From Sphingomonas sp. IW22 (GTDB lineage: Bacteria; Pseudomonadota; Alphaproteobacteria; Sphingomonadales; Sphingomonadaceae): a stretch of 64,000 nt of DNA. This document shows, in pieces, positions 8,034 through 16,883 of the stretch. Under the pieces are notes generated by a model that made no database searches, was not told the DNA's origin, and saw nothing but the letters and a program-made list of their open reading frames with translations. Numbering within the stretch: the first letter of the stretch is position 1; each line of letters starts with the position of its first letter. Made by a program: the position numbers and the translations under genes. The stretch lies in the NCBI RefSeq assembly GCF_041321155.1, contig NZ_JBGGWB010000001.1:744001-808000 (forward strand). Direction: 5' to 3'.

Positions 8034-10744
8034 CGCTTCTTCTCCTCGATGAAAAAGCCCGAACCGGCCTCGATCCATCCGCCAGAGCTGTTGCCGCCAT
8101 TGAACGAGATCTTGAGGCGCCATGTGCCAGCGCCGGCAGCGATGCCCTGAAAGCGGCGCATGTACGCGACGGGCAGCCGCAGCGAGTTGACGCCGTTGAC
8201 CTCGAGCTTGACGCCGGGCCAGAACCACAGCGTGTCCATCACGATTTCGGCGCCGCCCTGCGGCTGATAGGTCACGGTGAAATAACCGGTCCACTCGACC
8301 GCCCGCATCCGCAGCTGGGCATCGACCTGCACCCCGGATTCGTCGGTGTCCTTGACGACGTTGATCGCCATGACGGTGACGTCGGAGCCGTAGATGTTCG
8401 TAAAGTTCGAACCCAGCTCGACGGCATAATCCTTGCCGATCGCGAACAGGTCGAGCGTTTCGGTAGTGACCGAACTGGCCGCGAAGGTGCCGACCCGGAC
8501 GGACAGCATCTCGACAGTGCCGTCTGCGCCGATCTGGAACGGCGTGAAGGGCTGGCCACCATTCGGGTTCACGATCCGGAACACGTTGGCGTAGATCACA
8601 TATTCGCCGATCTCGCCGGACAGCGTGTTGACGGTGCCCGTGATGTTACCGTCAAGATCGAGGATATTGACCGACCGCAGCGTCGCCCCGCTCTGGTCGA
8701 ACAGGATCTCCTGCATGTTCGTGATGTCGGCCTTCTGGCCATCGACCTCGGCCGTCAGTGCGGTCAGCGATCGCGAGGTGAACCCGGTCCCGGCGATCTC
8801 GATCGAATCGGCGTTGAAGATCCAGCCATTATCCTCGCCGTTGCGCGCACCCATGAAGGCGAAGTTCTGAACGAAGACGTTGTTCGCCGCCTCGGATGCC
8901 GCCCTCACCTCGCCGATCACGACGCCGACCTGCTTGCCGTCCAGCATGGTGCGCGCATCGATCAGCGCCGTCAGCGCGTCGCCACGCAGGGTCTGATTGA
9001 GGATATTCTCGCCGTTCAGATCGGTAAGCCGGTTGATCTCCTCAGCCAGGCGATTGCCGACGGGTGTTCCGTCCGGTGCGCCGACCGTCGCCTTGTCCTG
9101 TGGCTTGCCCGGCCCGGTGACGCCGCTCCACAACGCGGTCTCTGCCGCCTCGCCGATCGCGAGGATCAGCGGGTTGTTCGAAGCGTCATAGATCGTGGGC
9201 ACTGCCGGCACGACCGGCGCGCGGTCGTCATTGTCCCAAGCGTAGATTGCTGCGTTCTCTTCCTCGAGCACCATCTGACACGGATTGCTGCCGGGATCGG
9301 TTTCGACGACGCGGAACAGCTTTCGCTCAAAGCTGAGGGGCGCGAACGTCACCGGGACGACATCACCGACATTGTAGCGCCAGGCGGTGATGTCGAACGG
9401 CGCGGAGAAGCGACGCGCATACTGCTTGCGCTGCAAAAACTGCTTGATGACGCGCTGCGCCTGGCTTGCGCTTTCAACGACGCCCAGGTCCATCGTCAGA
9501 ACACGATCGATCCCGTCGAAGCTGGGTAGCGAGACATCGGGATACGGCACCAGCTGGTACAGCGACGCCGGATCGGTGTATCTCCCCCGGATGATGTTGG
9601 GCGTTTGCTCCAGCGCAGGGTCGGGGTCCCAGGTGAACGCCCCGATCACGTCGTCCTCGTCCAGCCCTTCGTCAGTCGCCGCAGCCGCCAGGTCGTTGTG
9701 CATGATCGCGATCTGCAGCTTTCCGCCGTGATCGCGGAACCGCGCGCTGCATGCCGCCAGCAACGGATCCAGCATGTCTCGCGGGTCCAGCCCCTCCGAG
9801 AGGACAGCCGCGCCTTGATAGCGCGGCTCGGTCCCGCCGGCTGATCGGCCGACCGGCTCGTCGCACTGGTTGGCGGCAACCGCAAACGACGGCAGTCCCA
9901 AGCGGCGGACAGGCACGCCGCATCCGACCGCCAACCTGCCGTTGATCTTCCATCCGAGCAGCACGCGCAGAACCTGCAACGCCAGATTGTCGCCGATAAC
10001 CGCCCCGTCGTCGGCAACGAAGCGCCACGTCGACTGATCGTCGGCACGCATCGGTCCCGATCCGCCCGGCACCGTACTGTCGCGCCGTGGATCATAAAGC
10101 GGCGCGCCCTTGCCAACGACGGTGACGCGCGTTGGAATGCCGCTGGCAAACGGGCTCTCAGCCTTCTTGCCGTTACCGGTGACCTTGAACTCCCAATGGG
10201 AATAGGCGCAGCCAGTGAGCCGGGAAGAGCAGGAATTCCATTTGCCCGACCCAAAGGTGAAGGCGTTCGCGGCGCTGCCTTCCAGCACCACGCGCCGAAC
10301 CCAGAAATAGCCGATGAACTTGCCCTGCGTTCCGCCCGTCGCCGTCCAGGCAAGCTCATCGTTCAACCAGATCTGGTCAACCGAATGGATGCGGTGGCTC
10401 GCGTGCGCCACGATCCACCCACACCGCTCCTGGTCGTTGCCGAACCATTCGAGATACCGGATGTCCGATGCGAGCGCGGTCGAGCCGAGCACTGTCTTGC
10501 GGTATGCGCTCACGTCGACGGTGGCGTTCAAGCGATCGACCTGCGACGCTGGCACGTCGGGCATCTTCTGCATCGAAGTGCCAATTGCCTGCAGCGCACC
10601 GCCAGCGAGCAGCAGGGTGCCCGCCGAGATGCCGCCGATCGAGGTAGCCAGCGATACGCCGAGACCGACGGCCGCCCCGCCGGTGACGATCGCCAAACCG
10701 GCGATTGCGACGACCGCGCCCACAGTCTTCAGGGCCTTAGCCAT
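8030..10744 (-). CDS. Phage tail tip / central hub protein (J-like)
   Basis: 904 residues from the ATG at 10744, which has GGAGG at good spacing and overlaps the upstream stop by 8 bases. Residues about 6-48 are a Gly/Ala-rich hydrophobic region (VGAVVAIAGLAIVTGG). The middle (WNDNLAL-type strands, NIIRGRYTDP, YNVGDVVPVTFAPLSFERKLFRVVE) matches the hub part of host-specificity proteins of siphophage tails. The C-terminal region (VFRIVNPNGGQPFTPFQIGADG) resembles the DUF1983-like part of lambda J relatives. It follows the DUF2163-like and NlpC/P60-like genes in the order used by lambda-like and gene-transfer-agent tails, and precedes the fibre genes. It should form the tail tip through which DNA is delivered. 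Confidence 0.82.
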   Translation of the reverse strand: MAKALKTVGAVVAIAGLAIVTGGAAVGLGVSLATSIGGISAGTLLLAGGALQAIGTSMQKMPDVPASQVDRLNATVDVSAYRKTVLGSTALASDIRYLEWFGNDQERCGWIVAHASHRIHSVDQIWLNDELAWTATGGTQGKFIGYFWVRRVVLEGSAANAFTFGSGKWNSCSSRLTGCAYSHWEFKVTGNGKKAESPFASGIPTRVTVVGKGAPLYDPRRDSTVPGGSGPMRADDQSTWRFVADDGAVIGDNLALQVLRVLLGWKINGRLAVGCGVPVRRLGLPSFAVAANQCDEPVGRSAGGTEPRYQGAAVLSEGLDPRDMLDPLLAACSARFRDHGGKLQIAIMHNDLAAAATDEGLDEDDVIGAFTWDPDPALEQTPNIIRGRYTDPASLYQLVPYPDVSLPSFDGIDRVLTMDLGVVESASQAQRVIKQFLQRKQYARRFSAPFDITAWRYNVGDVVPVTFAPLSFERKLFRVVETDPGSNPCQMVLEEENAAIYAWDNDDRAPVVPAVPTIYDASNNPLILAIGEAAETALWSGVTGPGKPQDKATVGAPDGTPVGNRLAEEINRLTDLNGENILNQTLRGDALTALIDARTMLDGKQVGVVIGEVRAASEAANNVFVQNFAFMGARNGEDNGWIFNADSIEIAGTGFTSRSLTALTAEVDGQKADITNMQEILFDQSGATLRSVNILDLDGNITGTVNTLSGEIGEYVIYANVFRIVNPNGGQPFTPFQIGADGTVEMLSVRVGTFAASSVTTETLDLFAIGKDYAVELGSNFTNIYGSDVTVMAINVVKDTDESGVQVDAQLRMRAVEWTGYFTVTYQPQGGAEIVMDTLWFWPGVKLEVNGVNSLRLPVAYMRRFQGIAAGAGTWRLKISFNGGNSSGGWIEAGSGFFIEEKKR

Positions 10745-11156
10745 AGGTGACCCTCCACCCTTGCGGATCGAGCCATGCCCCGCGCTCAAGGCGGATCAGA
10801 CCTTCGCGCTCGTTCTCGCGGCCCACCGCAATCGCGAAAGCGCCCCAGACGATCGCGACCAGACCACCGGTCATCACCAGATCACCACGCTGGGCAAGAT
10901 GCGCCGGCACGCGCGCGAACTTCGTGTCGAGCGTGGCTTCCAGCGTGCCCGCGCCATGAAGGCGCAGGGCGCGCGCGGAACCGAGCGCCGTTCGATATCG
11001 ACCCCGGAACTCGGGCATCGGGTCGACGCCCGTCATCGCCAGCACCGCGCCGGCGCTGAACGTGCAGCAATCGTGGGTGCCCCATTCGAACGCACGCGCG
11101 CGAAGGGGTTCGAGATACGCAGCAAGCCGCGCCTCCCAGTCGGGCAAACGATGCAT
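10737..11156 (-). CDS. Tail tip assembly protein, DUF6950 / NlpC-P60-like
   Basis: 139 residues. The motif EWGTHDCCTFSAGAVLAMTG near residues 24-40 is the HDCxxF signature of small phage tail proteins of the DUF6950 type, related in arrangement to the NlpC/P60 cysteine peptidase used by tails to open peptidoglycan. A later Gly-rich strand (RGDLVMTGGLVAIVWG) fits the fold, but a clear catalytic histidine as in true NlpC/P60 is not obvious. It sits between the DUF2163-like protein and the hub, the same slot as the peptidase gene in gene-transfer-agent and lambda tail clusters. Confidence 0.75.
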   Translation of the reverse strand: MHRLPDWEARLAAYLEPLRARAFEWGTHDCCTFSAGAVLAMTGVDPMPEFRGRYRTALGSARALRLHGAGTLEATLDTKFARVPAHLAQRGDLVMTGGLVAIVWGAFAIAVGRENEREGLIRLERGAWLDPQGWRVTYG

Positions 11157-11170
11157 GGTTCGTCCGATCT

Positions 11171-11758
11171 CTAGCGGGGGTTTCCGGCGCCGTTGGCGAT
11201 CGCCACTGCCAGCTCGGCCGAGCGGTCGCCCGGATCATAGACCTGCTGGTCCTGATAGGTGCGGTTGGACGCCTGGCTGAAGAAGCCAAGATAGCTCTCG
11301 ACGTCGAGCGTGATGACTTGGCTCGACCGGTCGCCAACGATGCGCGGCACCGACATATAGCCCGTGTAATAGCACCAGATCGCGCCAATCTGGCCGAGAG
11401 TGTCGGGATGCAGCATTGCCTTCCACAGCCGCGCATCCCTGCCGGCATAGTTGGCCTTGTTGCCCAGGTCCGTCATCAGCGCGGCGTCGACACCGGCGAG
11501 GCCCGAGAGCGTCAGGGTCACGGTATCGCCGCCACCCTCCTTGGAGCGGATCCGGCCCACCGACACGAACATCGGATCGAGGGCCTGAAAGGTGAAGCCG
11601 TCGAGATCCTCGTCGCCGGTACCGGAAATGCTGACATGGGAGGGGGCCGTCGTGACGCGCAGCGGCTCGTCGCCGATGTCGAGAAACGCGAAGTCGACCG
11701 GCCGGCGGATGTCGGCCGCCAGCGCGTTCTGGGCGACAAGGTCGGGCCGCGTCGCCAT
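11171..11758 (-). CDS. Minor tail protein (DUF2163/L-type, hub assembly)
   Basis: 195 residues, without signal or membrane segment. It contains beta-rich segments (VTLTLSGLAGVD, ARLWKAML, QVITLDVESYLGFF) and the ending RTYQDQQVYDPGDRSAE, a pattern I associate with tail tip proteins of the L/DUF2163 type. By order, tape measure, Dit-like, this gene, NlpC-like, hub, it occupies the slot of lambda L or of gene-transfer-agent gp13. The assignment rests mainly on gene order and weakly on sequence. Confidence 0.6.
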   Translation of the reverse strand: MATRPDLVAQNALAADIRRPVDFAFLDIGDEPLRVTTAPSHVSISGTGDEDLDGFTFQALDPMFVSVGRIRSKEGGGDTVTLTLSGLAGVDAALMTDLGNKANYAGRDARLWKAMLHPDTLGQIGAIWCYYTGYMSVPRIVGDRSSQVITLDVESYLGFFSQASNRTYQDQQVYDPGDRSAELAVAIANGAGNPR

Positions 11759-12351
11759 CAGAACGATTCCTCGCAGTCAAAGGCGATGCCGTAATTCTGA
11801 CCGATGCCGACCTTCCATCCGTTTCGCGGATCGGACATCGACATGACGGCGAACGGCCGGCGCACTTCAAGCGGAGCGCCGTCCGCAGGTGAGAAGCGCA
11901 GGTGCGGCTTGAACGCGATCGTGGCGACGCCAGCGGCATCGCTGACCACGTCCGCCATCAGCATCAGCAGCTGCTCGCCCGAGGTAACGAACTGGCCGCG
12001 ACGTAACACCAGCGTCGATGGTGGCCATCCCGTGGTGATCAGTTCCCGGCCACCTTGCCCGGCACCCAGCACGGAAACCGCAGTGCCGGCCGCGATCTGA
12101 TCGCGCTCGCACGAGATCAGGCGGAACCGGTTGGCCACCCCGTCGAGGTCGATGACAAAAGCGCGCCACGACAGCGCGGCGTCCTCCCCGCGAATCGGCG
12201 GCAGCGCCACCCGGGCATACCAGCGCGGCGCGGCCGACAGCAGGACCGCGCGCCGCCGGCCGGTCCATTCGGATCGGTTGACCTGCGCCGGAACGTCCAG
12301 CTGCCAGTCGATGTCGGCGGGGATCGGCTTCGCCGGCATCGTCACCAGCAT
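11758..12351 (-). CDS. Distal tail (Dit-like) protein
   Basis: 197 residues. The sequence pattern (YARVALPPI, AALSWRAFVIDLDGVANRF, SVLGAGQGGRELITTGWPP, a GDxF-like VLRRGQFV, then VTDAAG-like and PHLRFSP) is that of a common phage family placed directly after the tape measure and assigned as a Dit-like baseplate ring component. Its start shares a base with the tape measure stop and its stop shares a base with the next start, so the three are coupled. The protein likely forms the ring that joins tube, hub and fibres. Family name by pattern memory only. Confidence 0.6.
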   Translation of the reverse strand: MLVTMPAKPIPADIDWQLDVPAQVNRSEWTGRRRAVLLSAAPRWYARVALPPIRGEDAALSWRAFVIDLDGVANRFRLISCERDQIAAGTAVSVLGAGQGGRELITTGWPPSTLVLRRGQFVTSGEQLLMLMADVVSDAAGVATIAFKPHLRFSPADGAPLEVRRPFAVMSMSDPRNGWKVGIGQNYGIAFDCEESF

Positions 12352-15300
12352 CAGCCGAACCCTCCGGGCAGGTCCGGTCGGCGAAGGCGCGACATCGTCC
12401 GGTTCTCGGCCTCGGCCATGAGCGGATCGGCTGCCGAGGCAATGGTGCGCGCAGCGACGTTTTCAACGCGCGCATCAAACTCCGGTCCGGCGTCAACACG
12501 AACGCGCGCATCGACCTCGACACGGTCGCGGCGGCCGCCATAGATCTCGCGCTCGGCGGCGCGCAGGCTCGGCATGCGCGGATTGGCTGCCATCGGGCCA
12601 ACCAGCCCGCCATCGGCAAATTTCGGCAGCCGATCTTCGTTGATCGCCTGGATCAGCGGCCAGTGATTGCGAACGCCGCGTTCATTGACGATCGCCTCAC
12701 CGTTGGAAACGCGGATCGGCTTGCGGCCGGCGACCAGCGCCAGGATGCTATCCGAACGCCCGGTACCCGGGCCACGGATCAGGCCATTGTCGACCGATGG
12801 AATGCCGCCATTCGCATAGCCGGGCAGATCCGCGACCGCTCCCCCATCTGCCAGACCGAAAAAGCCTGTACCCAGCGTCGAGATCAGCGCCTTTCGAATT
12901 GCCAGGCGCGCGAGATCCGCGATCACGCTGTTGACCAGGTCGCCATAGGCGCCCTTCAGCTTCAGCACATTGGCAATCTCGCGCGAGCCGGCATCTTCGA
13001 GCGCACGGAAGCCGTCAGCAGCCACGCCTTTCAGCGCCTCGTTCATGTCGGCCGTCGTCTCGATCAGATCACGGCCGTAGCGCTGCAACGGGTCGCCCTG
13101 CTCCTGATCGAGGATCGCACGACGACGCGCATATTCGCCCCCGAGACCATCGAGCTGACGCTGAAGGCCGGCCCTGCGCTCGGGATCATTCTCGTTGGCG
13201 ATCCGGTTACGGAGCGCTGCCTCGACCTGCTTCTGCTCGAGCTCGAGAAGCTGGCGCGCTATTGCGCGGCGCTCTTCGGCCGTCTTTGCGAGCTCGCCGT
13301 CGAGGCGCAACAGCCCGACGCGATCGGCCAGCGCGCTTTGATCGATCTCGAACCGACGATTGATCAGCGCGAGATCTTCGCGGCGGCGGATCGCCAGCTG
13401 CTCGTTGATCGAGTTCTCCAGCGCGACCATCTTGACGGCATCCGCCTGCGCCTGCGTCCACCGGCCAAGGGCAACACCCTTCTGCGCGGCCTGCTCGACA
13501 TCGCGACGGGCAAGCTCGACCTGCTGCACATCGAGATCGGCGGCTTCCTCGATCGTCACCACGCGGCTGCGGGCGATATCCAGTTGCCGGTGCTGCACGC
13601 CGTCCAGCAGCTGCTGATAGGCGTCCGCATCGTTGACGCGCTTGCGCTCGGCGGCTTCAGCTTCGTTTTGGGCCCGGGCCGCTGCGCGATCATTGCCGGC
13701 ACCTGCGCGCGCGAACTCGACATGGAAAACCCGCTGCGACGGCTCGTTCAGGATTTTGCGAAGGCGCACGCCCTCCTGGGCAAAGGCCTCGCGGATCGAC
13801 TTGACGGAGATGCCGGGACCATAGGCCACATCGATCGCGTCATAGGCGCCGCCCGGCTCGTGTGCGCTGGTACCAGGGCGGGCCACCGGGCCGCGATGGC
13901 GCCCTGCCTGCGCATCGGCGTAAATCTGCGCCTGCCGCTCCGTGGAACGGACGCCACTGGTGACACGTCCACCGATCGTTCCGACGATGCGCGTCGCATC
14001 AGCTACCGTCACTTCGCGGCCAAACTGGCGGTTTGCGCGCGAGCTCGACCGGCTTGCGCTTTCGCGCTCGCGCTGCGCCTTCAGATCGGCCTCGCGGTTC
14101 TTCTCGATCGCCGCCAGCTGCTGGGTCAGCGCCGCCGTTACTTCGTCGCCTGCGCGCGCGGACTTCCGTGCGGCCGCCTCTGCACGGCGAGCCTGCTCAT
14201 CGTAACTGCGGTTGATCTGAGAGATCGGGTCAGCAATGCGTTTGGCCGCCTCCTCGGCGAGCTCGACGCGCGATTCCTGATACTGCCGTTCGGCACGCTC
14301 CGCTTGCTCGTTGGCCCTGCCCAGCAGCGCTTGCAATCCCTTGACGTTTTCGTCGCGCACCCGACGCGCGGCGGCAGCTGCGCGCGGGTCCGTATTGGCA
14401 AAGTTGCTGTCGTCGAGCGCCTGCTTTGCGGCAATCGCGTCTTCGAGGCGCGCCTTGGTTGCTTCGCGAATAGAAACCGCCTCGGCGAACTTCACGCGAG
14501 CAGCAATGTTGGCGCGCTCCGCCGCCGATCGTTCGCTTTCGGCCGACTGGTCGAGTGCCTTTTGCTGATCGTTAAGCGCTGCGGTGACCCCGTCGACCGA
14601 CTTCGCGAAGATCTCCTTCGCCCGCGCGGATACCGTGGCCTCTGCGGCATCCTTTTTCAGGGCATCGACGCCCTTCTGAAGCGCGTCATTGCCCTCCAGC
14701 AGCTTGCCGACAAACGGGCTCAACGCGACCACCGCGGACGTGATCGCAAGGCCCCATCGACCGCTGAGGAATTGCAGGACCTTATTGCCCTCGCCGCCGA
14801 TCAGCTGCAGCGCCTGGATCACCTGCGCGGACTGCGCGGCGAAAATCTGGCTCGCCGATGCGCCCAGCGCATATTGGGTTGAAATATCGCCCAGCTGATA
14901 GCTGAGCTGCTGATAGCCGGCGCGCTGCTCGCCGGAGATGACGATCGCGCGCCGCTGCGCGGCGCCGGTCGTACCGAGTTGGCGTTCGATGCCCGACAGG
15001 ATGCTGGCCTGGTCGCGCAGCTCTTGCGCCATACGCTCGGCCTCGATCGCCGCCGTCGATGCGGCAACCGCATAGGCACGGGTCTCGGCCGACGCACCAC
15101 CCTCGGCTACGTCGGCGCGCGAAGCGGCCTCGGCGACCTCCCGCAGCGCGGCCGCCCGCATCGTCGCCGCCTCCGCCGCCTGGCGCGCTGAATTGGCATC
15201 CAGGATCGAAATCGCCGATGTCGCATCCGTGCTCGATGCGGCTGCCGCCGCGTCTCGGATCCGCTTGAACGATTCGACATAGGCCTGCTCGGTGCGTCGA

Positions 15301-15479
15301 ATGTCTGGCACGGCGGCGCTGCCGATTTCCCCGAACTTCTTCTCGACCTGCTCGAGCACGTTGATGGCAGTACCGCCGAACTCGTTGAGCACCGTCTTGC
15401 CAGCGGCGGTCGCGGTGCGCAGATCGGTGACGTCCCCGCGGATCGACAGGAACAGGTCCTGGCGGTTGGATCGCGCCAT
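12351..15479 (-). CDS. Tail tape measure protein with embedded M15-type peptidase domain
   Basis: 1042 residues; the longest gene of the prophage, placed between tail chaperones and tail tip genes as tape measures are. N-terminal 480 residues are Ala/Arg/Glu-rich helix and coiled coil, with a hydrophobic part (WGLAITSAVVALSPFVGKLL, about 245-265). Around residues 485-595 there is a D-Ala-D-Ala carboxypeptidase-like (peptidase M15) domain: GGRVTSGVRS, then GTSAHEPGGAYDAIDVAYG with the zinc His and Asp of the SxHxxGxAxD motif, and VFHVEF with the last histidine. More coiled coil follows, then a C-terminal part with GYANGGIPSVDNG. It sets tail length and probably cuts peptidoglycan crosslinks during DNA entry. 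Confidence 0.88.
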   Translation of the reverse strand: MARSNRQDLFLSIRGDVTDLRTATAAGKTVLNEFGGTAINVLEQVEKKFGEIGSAAVPDIRRTEQAYVESFKRIRDAAAAASSTDATSAISILDANSARQAAEAATMRAAALREVAEAASRADVAEGGASAETRAYAVAASTAAIEAERMAQELRDQASILSGIERQLGTTGAAQRRAIVISGEQRAGYQQLSYQLGDISTQYALGASASQIFAAQSAQVIQALQLIGGEGNKVLQFLSGRWGLAITSAVVALSPFVGKLLEGNDALQKGVDALKKDAAEATVSARAKEIFAKSVDGVTAALNDQQKALDQSAESERSAAERANIAARVKFAEAVSIREATKARLEDAIAAKQALDDSNFANTDPRAAAAARRVRDENVKGLQALLGRANEQAERAERQYQESRVELAEEAAKRIADPISQINRSYDEQARRAEAAARKSARAGDEVTAALTQQLAAIEKNREADLKAQRERESASRSSSRANRQFGREVTVADATRIVGTIGGRVTSGVRSTERQAQIYADAQAGRHRGPVARPGTSAHEPGGAYDAIDVAYGPGISVKSIREAFAQEGVRLRKILNEPSQRVFHVEFARAGAGNDRAAARAQNEAEAAERKRVNDADAYQQLLDGVQHRQLDIARSRVVTIEEAADLDVQQVELARRDVEQAAQKGVALGRWTQAQADAVKMVALENSINEQLAIRRREDLALINRRFEIDQSALADRVGLLRLDGELAKTAEERRAIARQLLELEQKQVEAALRNRIANENDPERRAGLQRQLDGLGGEYARRRAILDQEQGDPLQRYGRDLIETTADMNEALKGVAADGFRALEDAGSREIANVLKLKGAYGDLVNSVIADLARLAIRKALISTLGTGFFGLADGGAVADLPGYANGGIPSVDNGLIRGPGTGRSDSILALVAGRKPIRVSNGEAIVNERGVRNHWPLIQAINEDRLPKFADGGLVGPMAANPRMPSLRAAEREIYGGRRDRVEVDARVRVDAGPEFDARVENVAARTIASAADPLMAEAENRTMSRLRRPDLPGGFG

Positions 15480-15490
15480 CGCCTACCTCC

Positions 15491-15613
15491 TCACCGCGCC
15501 GCAGCGCGCTTGTTCGCCTCGATCCGCGCTTCGATCAGCGCCCAGATCTCGTGCGACGTGGACGCCCAATACTGGTCTGCCGACCAGCCAAAGGCCTCCA
15601 TCATCAGTCCCAT
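15491..15613 (-). CDS. Tail assembly chaperone, downstream part (possible -1 frameshift product)
   Basis: The reading frame encodes GLMMEAFGWSADQYWASTSHEIWALIEARIEANKR, a short helical domain with the 'W..t..E.....eg' look of phage tail assembly chaperones of the TAC type found just before tape measures. ATGs at 15613, 15604 and 15601 could start it, but none has a convincing ribosome site. The same frame is open back to at least 15700, across G runs in the end of the upstream gene. It may be made as a frameshift extension of the upstream chaperone, like lambda G/GT, or as a separate 40-residue protein. It is needed to keep the tape measure soluble during tail assembly. Confidence 0.6.
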   Translation of the reverse strand: MGLMMEAFGWSADQYWASTSHEIWALIEARIEANKRAAAR

Positions 15614-15639
15614 CTCGCGACGCCAGCGTTGCGCGTCCT

Positions 15640-16035
15640 CTACGCCGTCGTCGCCTTCGCTTCCCCCGACGCGGTGCGCCCCCCGAGCGCCGCATCGCAA
15701 AGCGCAGCAGTGAGGCGTGCCGTCGTGCTGACCACACTTGCTTCGAAGATCAGGTCGGCGAGCTTGTCGGGATCGACGCGGCGCGTCATCTCGTCTTCGG
15801 CCCCAGCGCGGATCAGCTGACAGGCGATGATGCCGAGATGATCAGAGGTCAGTTCGCCGGCGTTACCCAGGCGAACCAACGCCAGCAGCGACAATCCGGT
15901 TTGGCTCTCGCAAGCGCGTATCGCCTGGCGCGACGGCCGGAGGCGATAGGTGACCCCCGCCAGGGTGAGCTCATGCTCACCCCGGTCAGGATTGGCCGGC
16001 GGCTGAGCCGCCGACGTCGTCGCCGCGTCCTTCAC
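15640..16035 (-). CDS. Tail assembly chaperone, GTA gp10-like
   Basis: 131 residues, GTG start overlapping the tail tube stop (GTGA). The core GEHELTLAGVTYRLRPSRQAIRACESQTG followed by LAGD-type helices (ELTSDHLGIIACQLIRAG) is typical of gene-transfer-agent gp10-like tail chaperones, a family placed between tail tube and tape measure. The C-terminal end (GGRTASGEAKATTA) lies over G-rich runs where the -1 frame is open and leads to the short second chaperone part. No membrane segment; cytoplasmic assembly factor. Confidence 0.75.
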   Translation of the reverse strand: MKDAATTSAAQPPANPDRGEHELTLAGVTYRLRPSRQAIRACESQTGLSLLALVRLGNAGELTSDHLGIIACQLIRAGAEDEMTRRVDPDKLADLIFEASVVSTTARLTAALCDAALGGRTASGEAKATTA

Positions 16036-16463
16036 GCGCCGGTAGCGCCAAGATCGTCGACGATCGGCGCGCCGATGTTGGACAGGTCACAGCTGAAGGT
16101 CACCGGCCCCTGCTGCGGCGCTTCGCTCGAGAAGTTGCCGACGCCGACCTTGCCGTGGAACTTGACGATCGAGCCCTTCTTGATCTGGACGTTGATCTCC
16201 GGCGGCGCAGCCTTCGACGCGGCGAACAGCTTGGCAAACGCCGGGTCGGGAAGCTTCAGGTTGCCCGAAACGCTGATCGTGATCCGCTGCAGACCATAGC
16301 TACCCGAGCCGTAGGTGCCCGAATCCTTGTCCGAAAGATCGATTTCCGCCGAGCTGCGGCGGAAGCTGTGCGACGTTTCGCCGCCGATCGCGGTGAAGGT
16401 CTCGTTTTCAGCCTCACCGTTGCCGATGCAAACGCGCCAATCCTTGCCATATTCACTGGCCAT
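16032..16463 (-). CDS. Major tail tube protein (TP901-1 type)
   Basis: About 143 residues from the ATG at 16463, which has GGAGA at good spacing. Beta-rich sequence: FTAIGGETSHSFRRSSAEIDLSDKDSG, ITISVSGNLKLPD, KAAPPEINVQIKKGSIVKFHGKVGVGNFSSEAPQQ broken by short turns. This is the pattern of phage major tail proteins of the TP901-1 family, with the ...TFSCDLSN strand at the C-terminus. It lies after the tail completion protein and before the chaperones. It polymerises to form the tail tube. Confidence 0.85.
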   Translation of the reverse strand: MASEYGKDWRVCIGNGEAENETFTAIGGETSHSFRRSSAEIDLSDKDSGTYGSGSYGLQRITISVSGNLKLPDPAFAKLFAASKAAPPEINVQIKKGSIVKFHGKVGVGNFSSEAPQQGPVTFSCDLSNIGAPIVDDLGATGA

Positions 16464-16487
16464 CGTGATTCTCCATTTGGCCGCCAA

Positions 16488-16883
16488 TCAGGCGGGTTCG
16501 ACTTCCATTTCGAAGTGCTGGACAGCGGCGTGGGTGACGCCGTCGCTCGCCGCGTCGCTGATCTGGCCGGCGACCTCGGCGAGTTGCTGGATCACGACGC
16601 CACCGTCCTCGATCGACTGATCGTGAAGCGCTGCTCGGTTTGCGCCGACCATCGCGACCAGCTCGGCCCGGTCCTCGCCGCGGTAAAGGGTGATGACCTC
16701 GATCGTGACGCGGATCGTGTCGTCGAACTTGGCATCGCTCGCCTGCCACTCAATCTCGCCGATCTTGCGGAACGGCGGCTGCGTATCTTGCGGCAGGTGG
16801 TCGAAGACCGGGCCGCCGACCATCTGCTCTAGGCGCACATAGATGGCCGATCGCGCGCCCTCGATCAGGTTGATCGGATCCAT
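16488..16883 (-). CDS. Tail completion/terminator protein (DUF3168)
   Basis: About 131 residues; the ATG at 16883 shares its A with the stop of the upstream gene (TGATG). The sequence has DUF3168 marks: a start on the first helix (NLIEGARSAIYVRL), PVFDHLPQDTQPPFRKIGEIE (the 'd..p....yp.i.ig' region) and a strand RVTIEVITLYRGEDRAELVAMV. The family caps the tail tube end and joins it to the head. Neighbours are the HK97 gp10-like protein upstream and the tail tube downstream, the usual order. Confidence 0.82.
   Translation of the reverse strand: MDPINLIEGARSAIYVRLEQMVGGPVFDHLPQDTQPPFRKIGEIEWQASDAKFDDTIRVTIEVITLYRGEDRAELVAMVGANRAALHDQSIEDGGVVIQQLAEVAGQISDAASDGVTHAAVQHFEMEVEPA

Noticed and set aside
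7881..8294. A longer version of the 50-residue gene extending into the hub gene
   Set aside because: The upstream part overlaps the hub in another frame; the TTG at 8033 has the ribosome site and the coupled stop.
12663..14882. A 739-codon plus-strand open frame opposite the tape measure
   Set aside because: Antisense shadow of a high-GC coiled-coil gene; no motif and no ribosome site.
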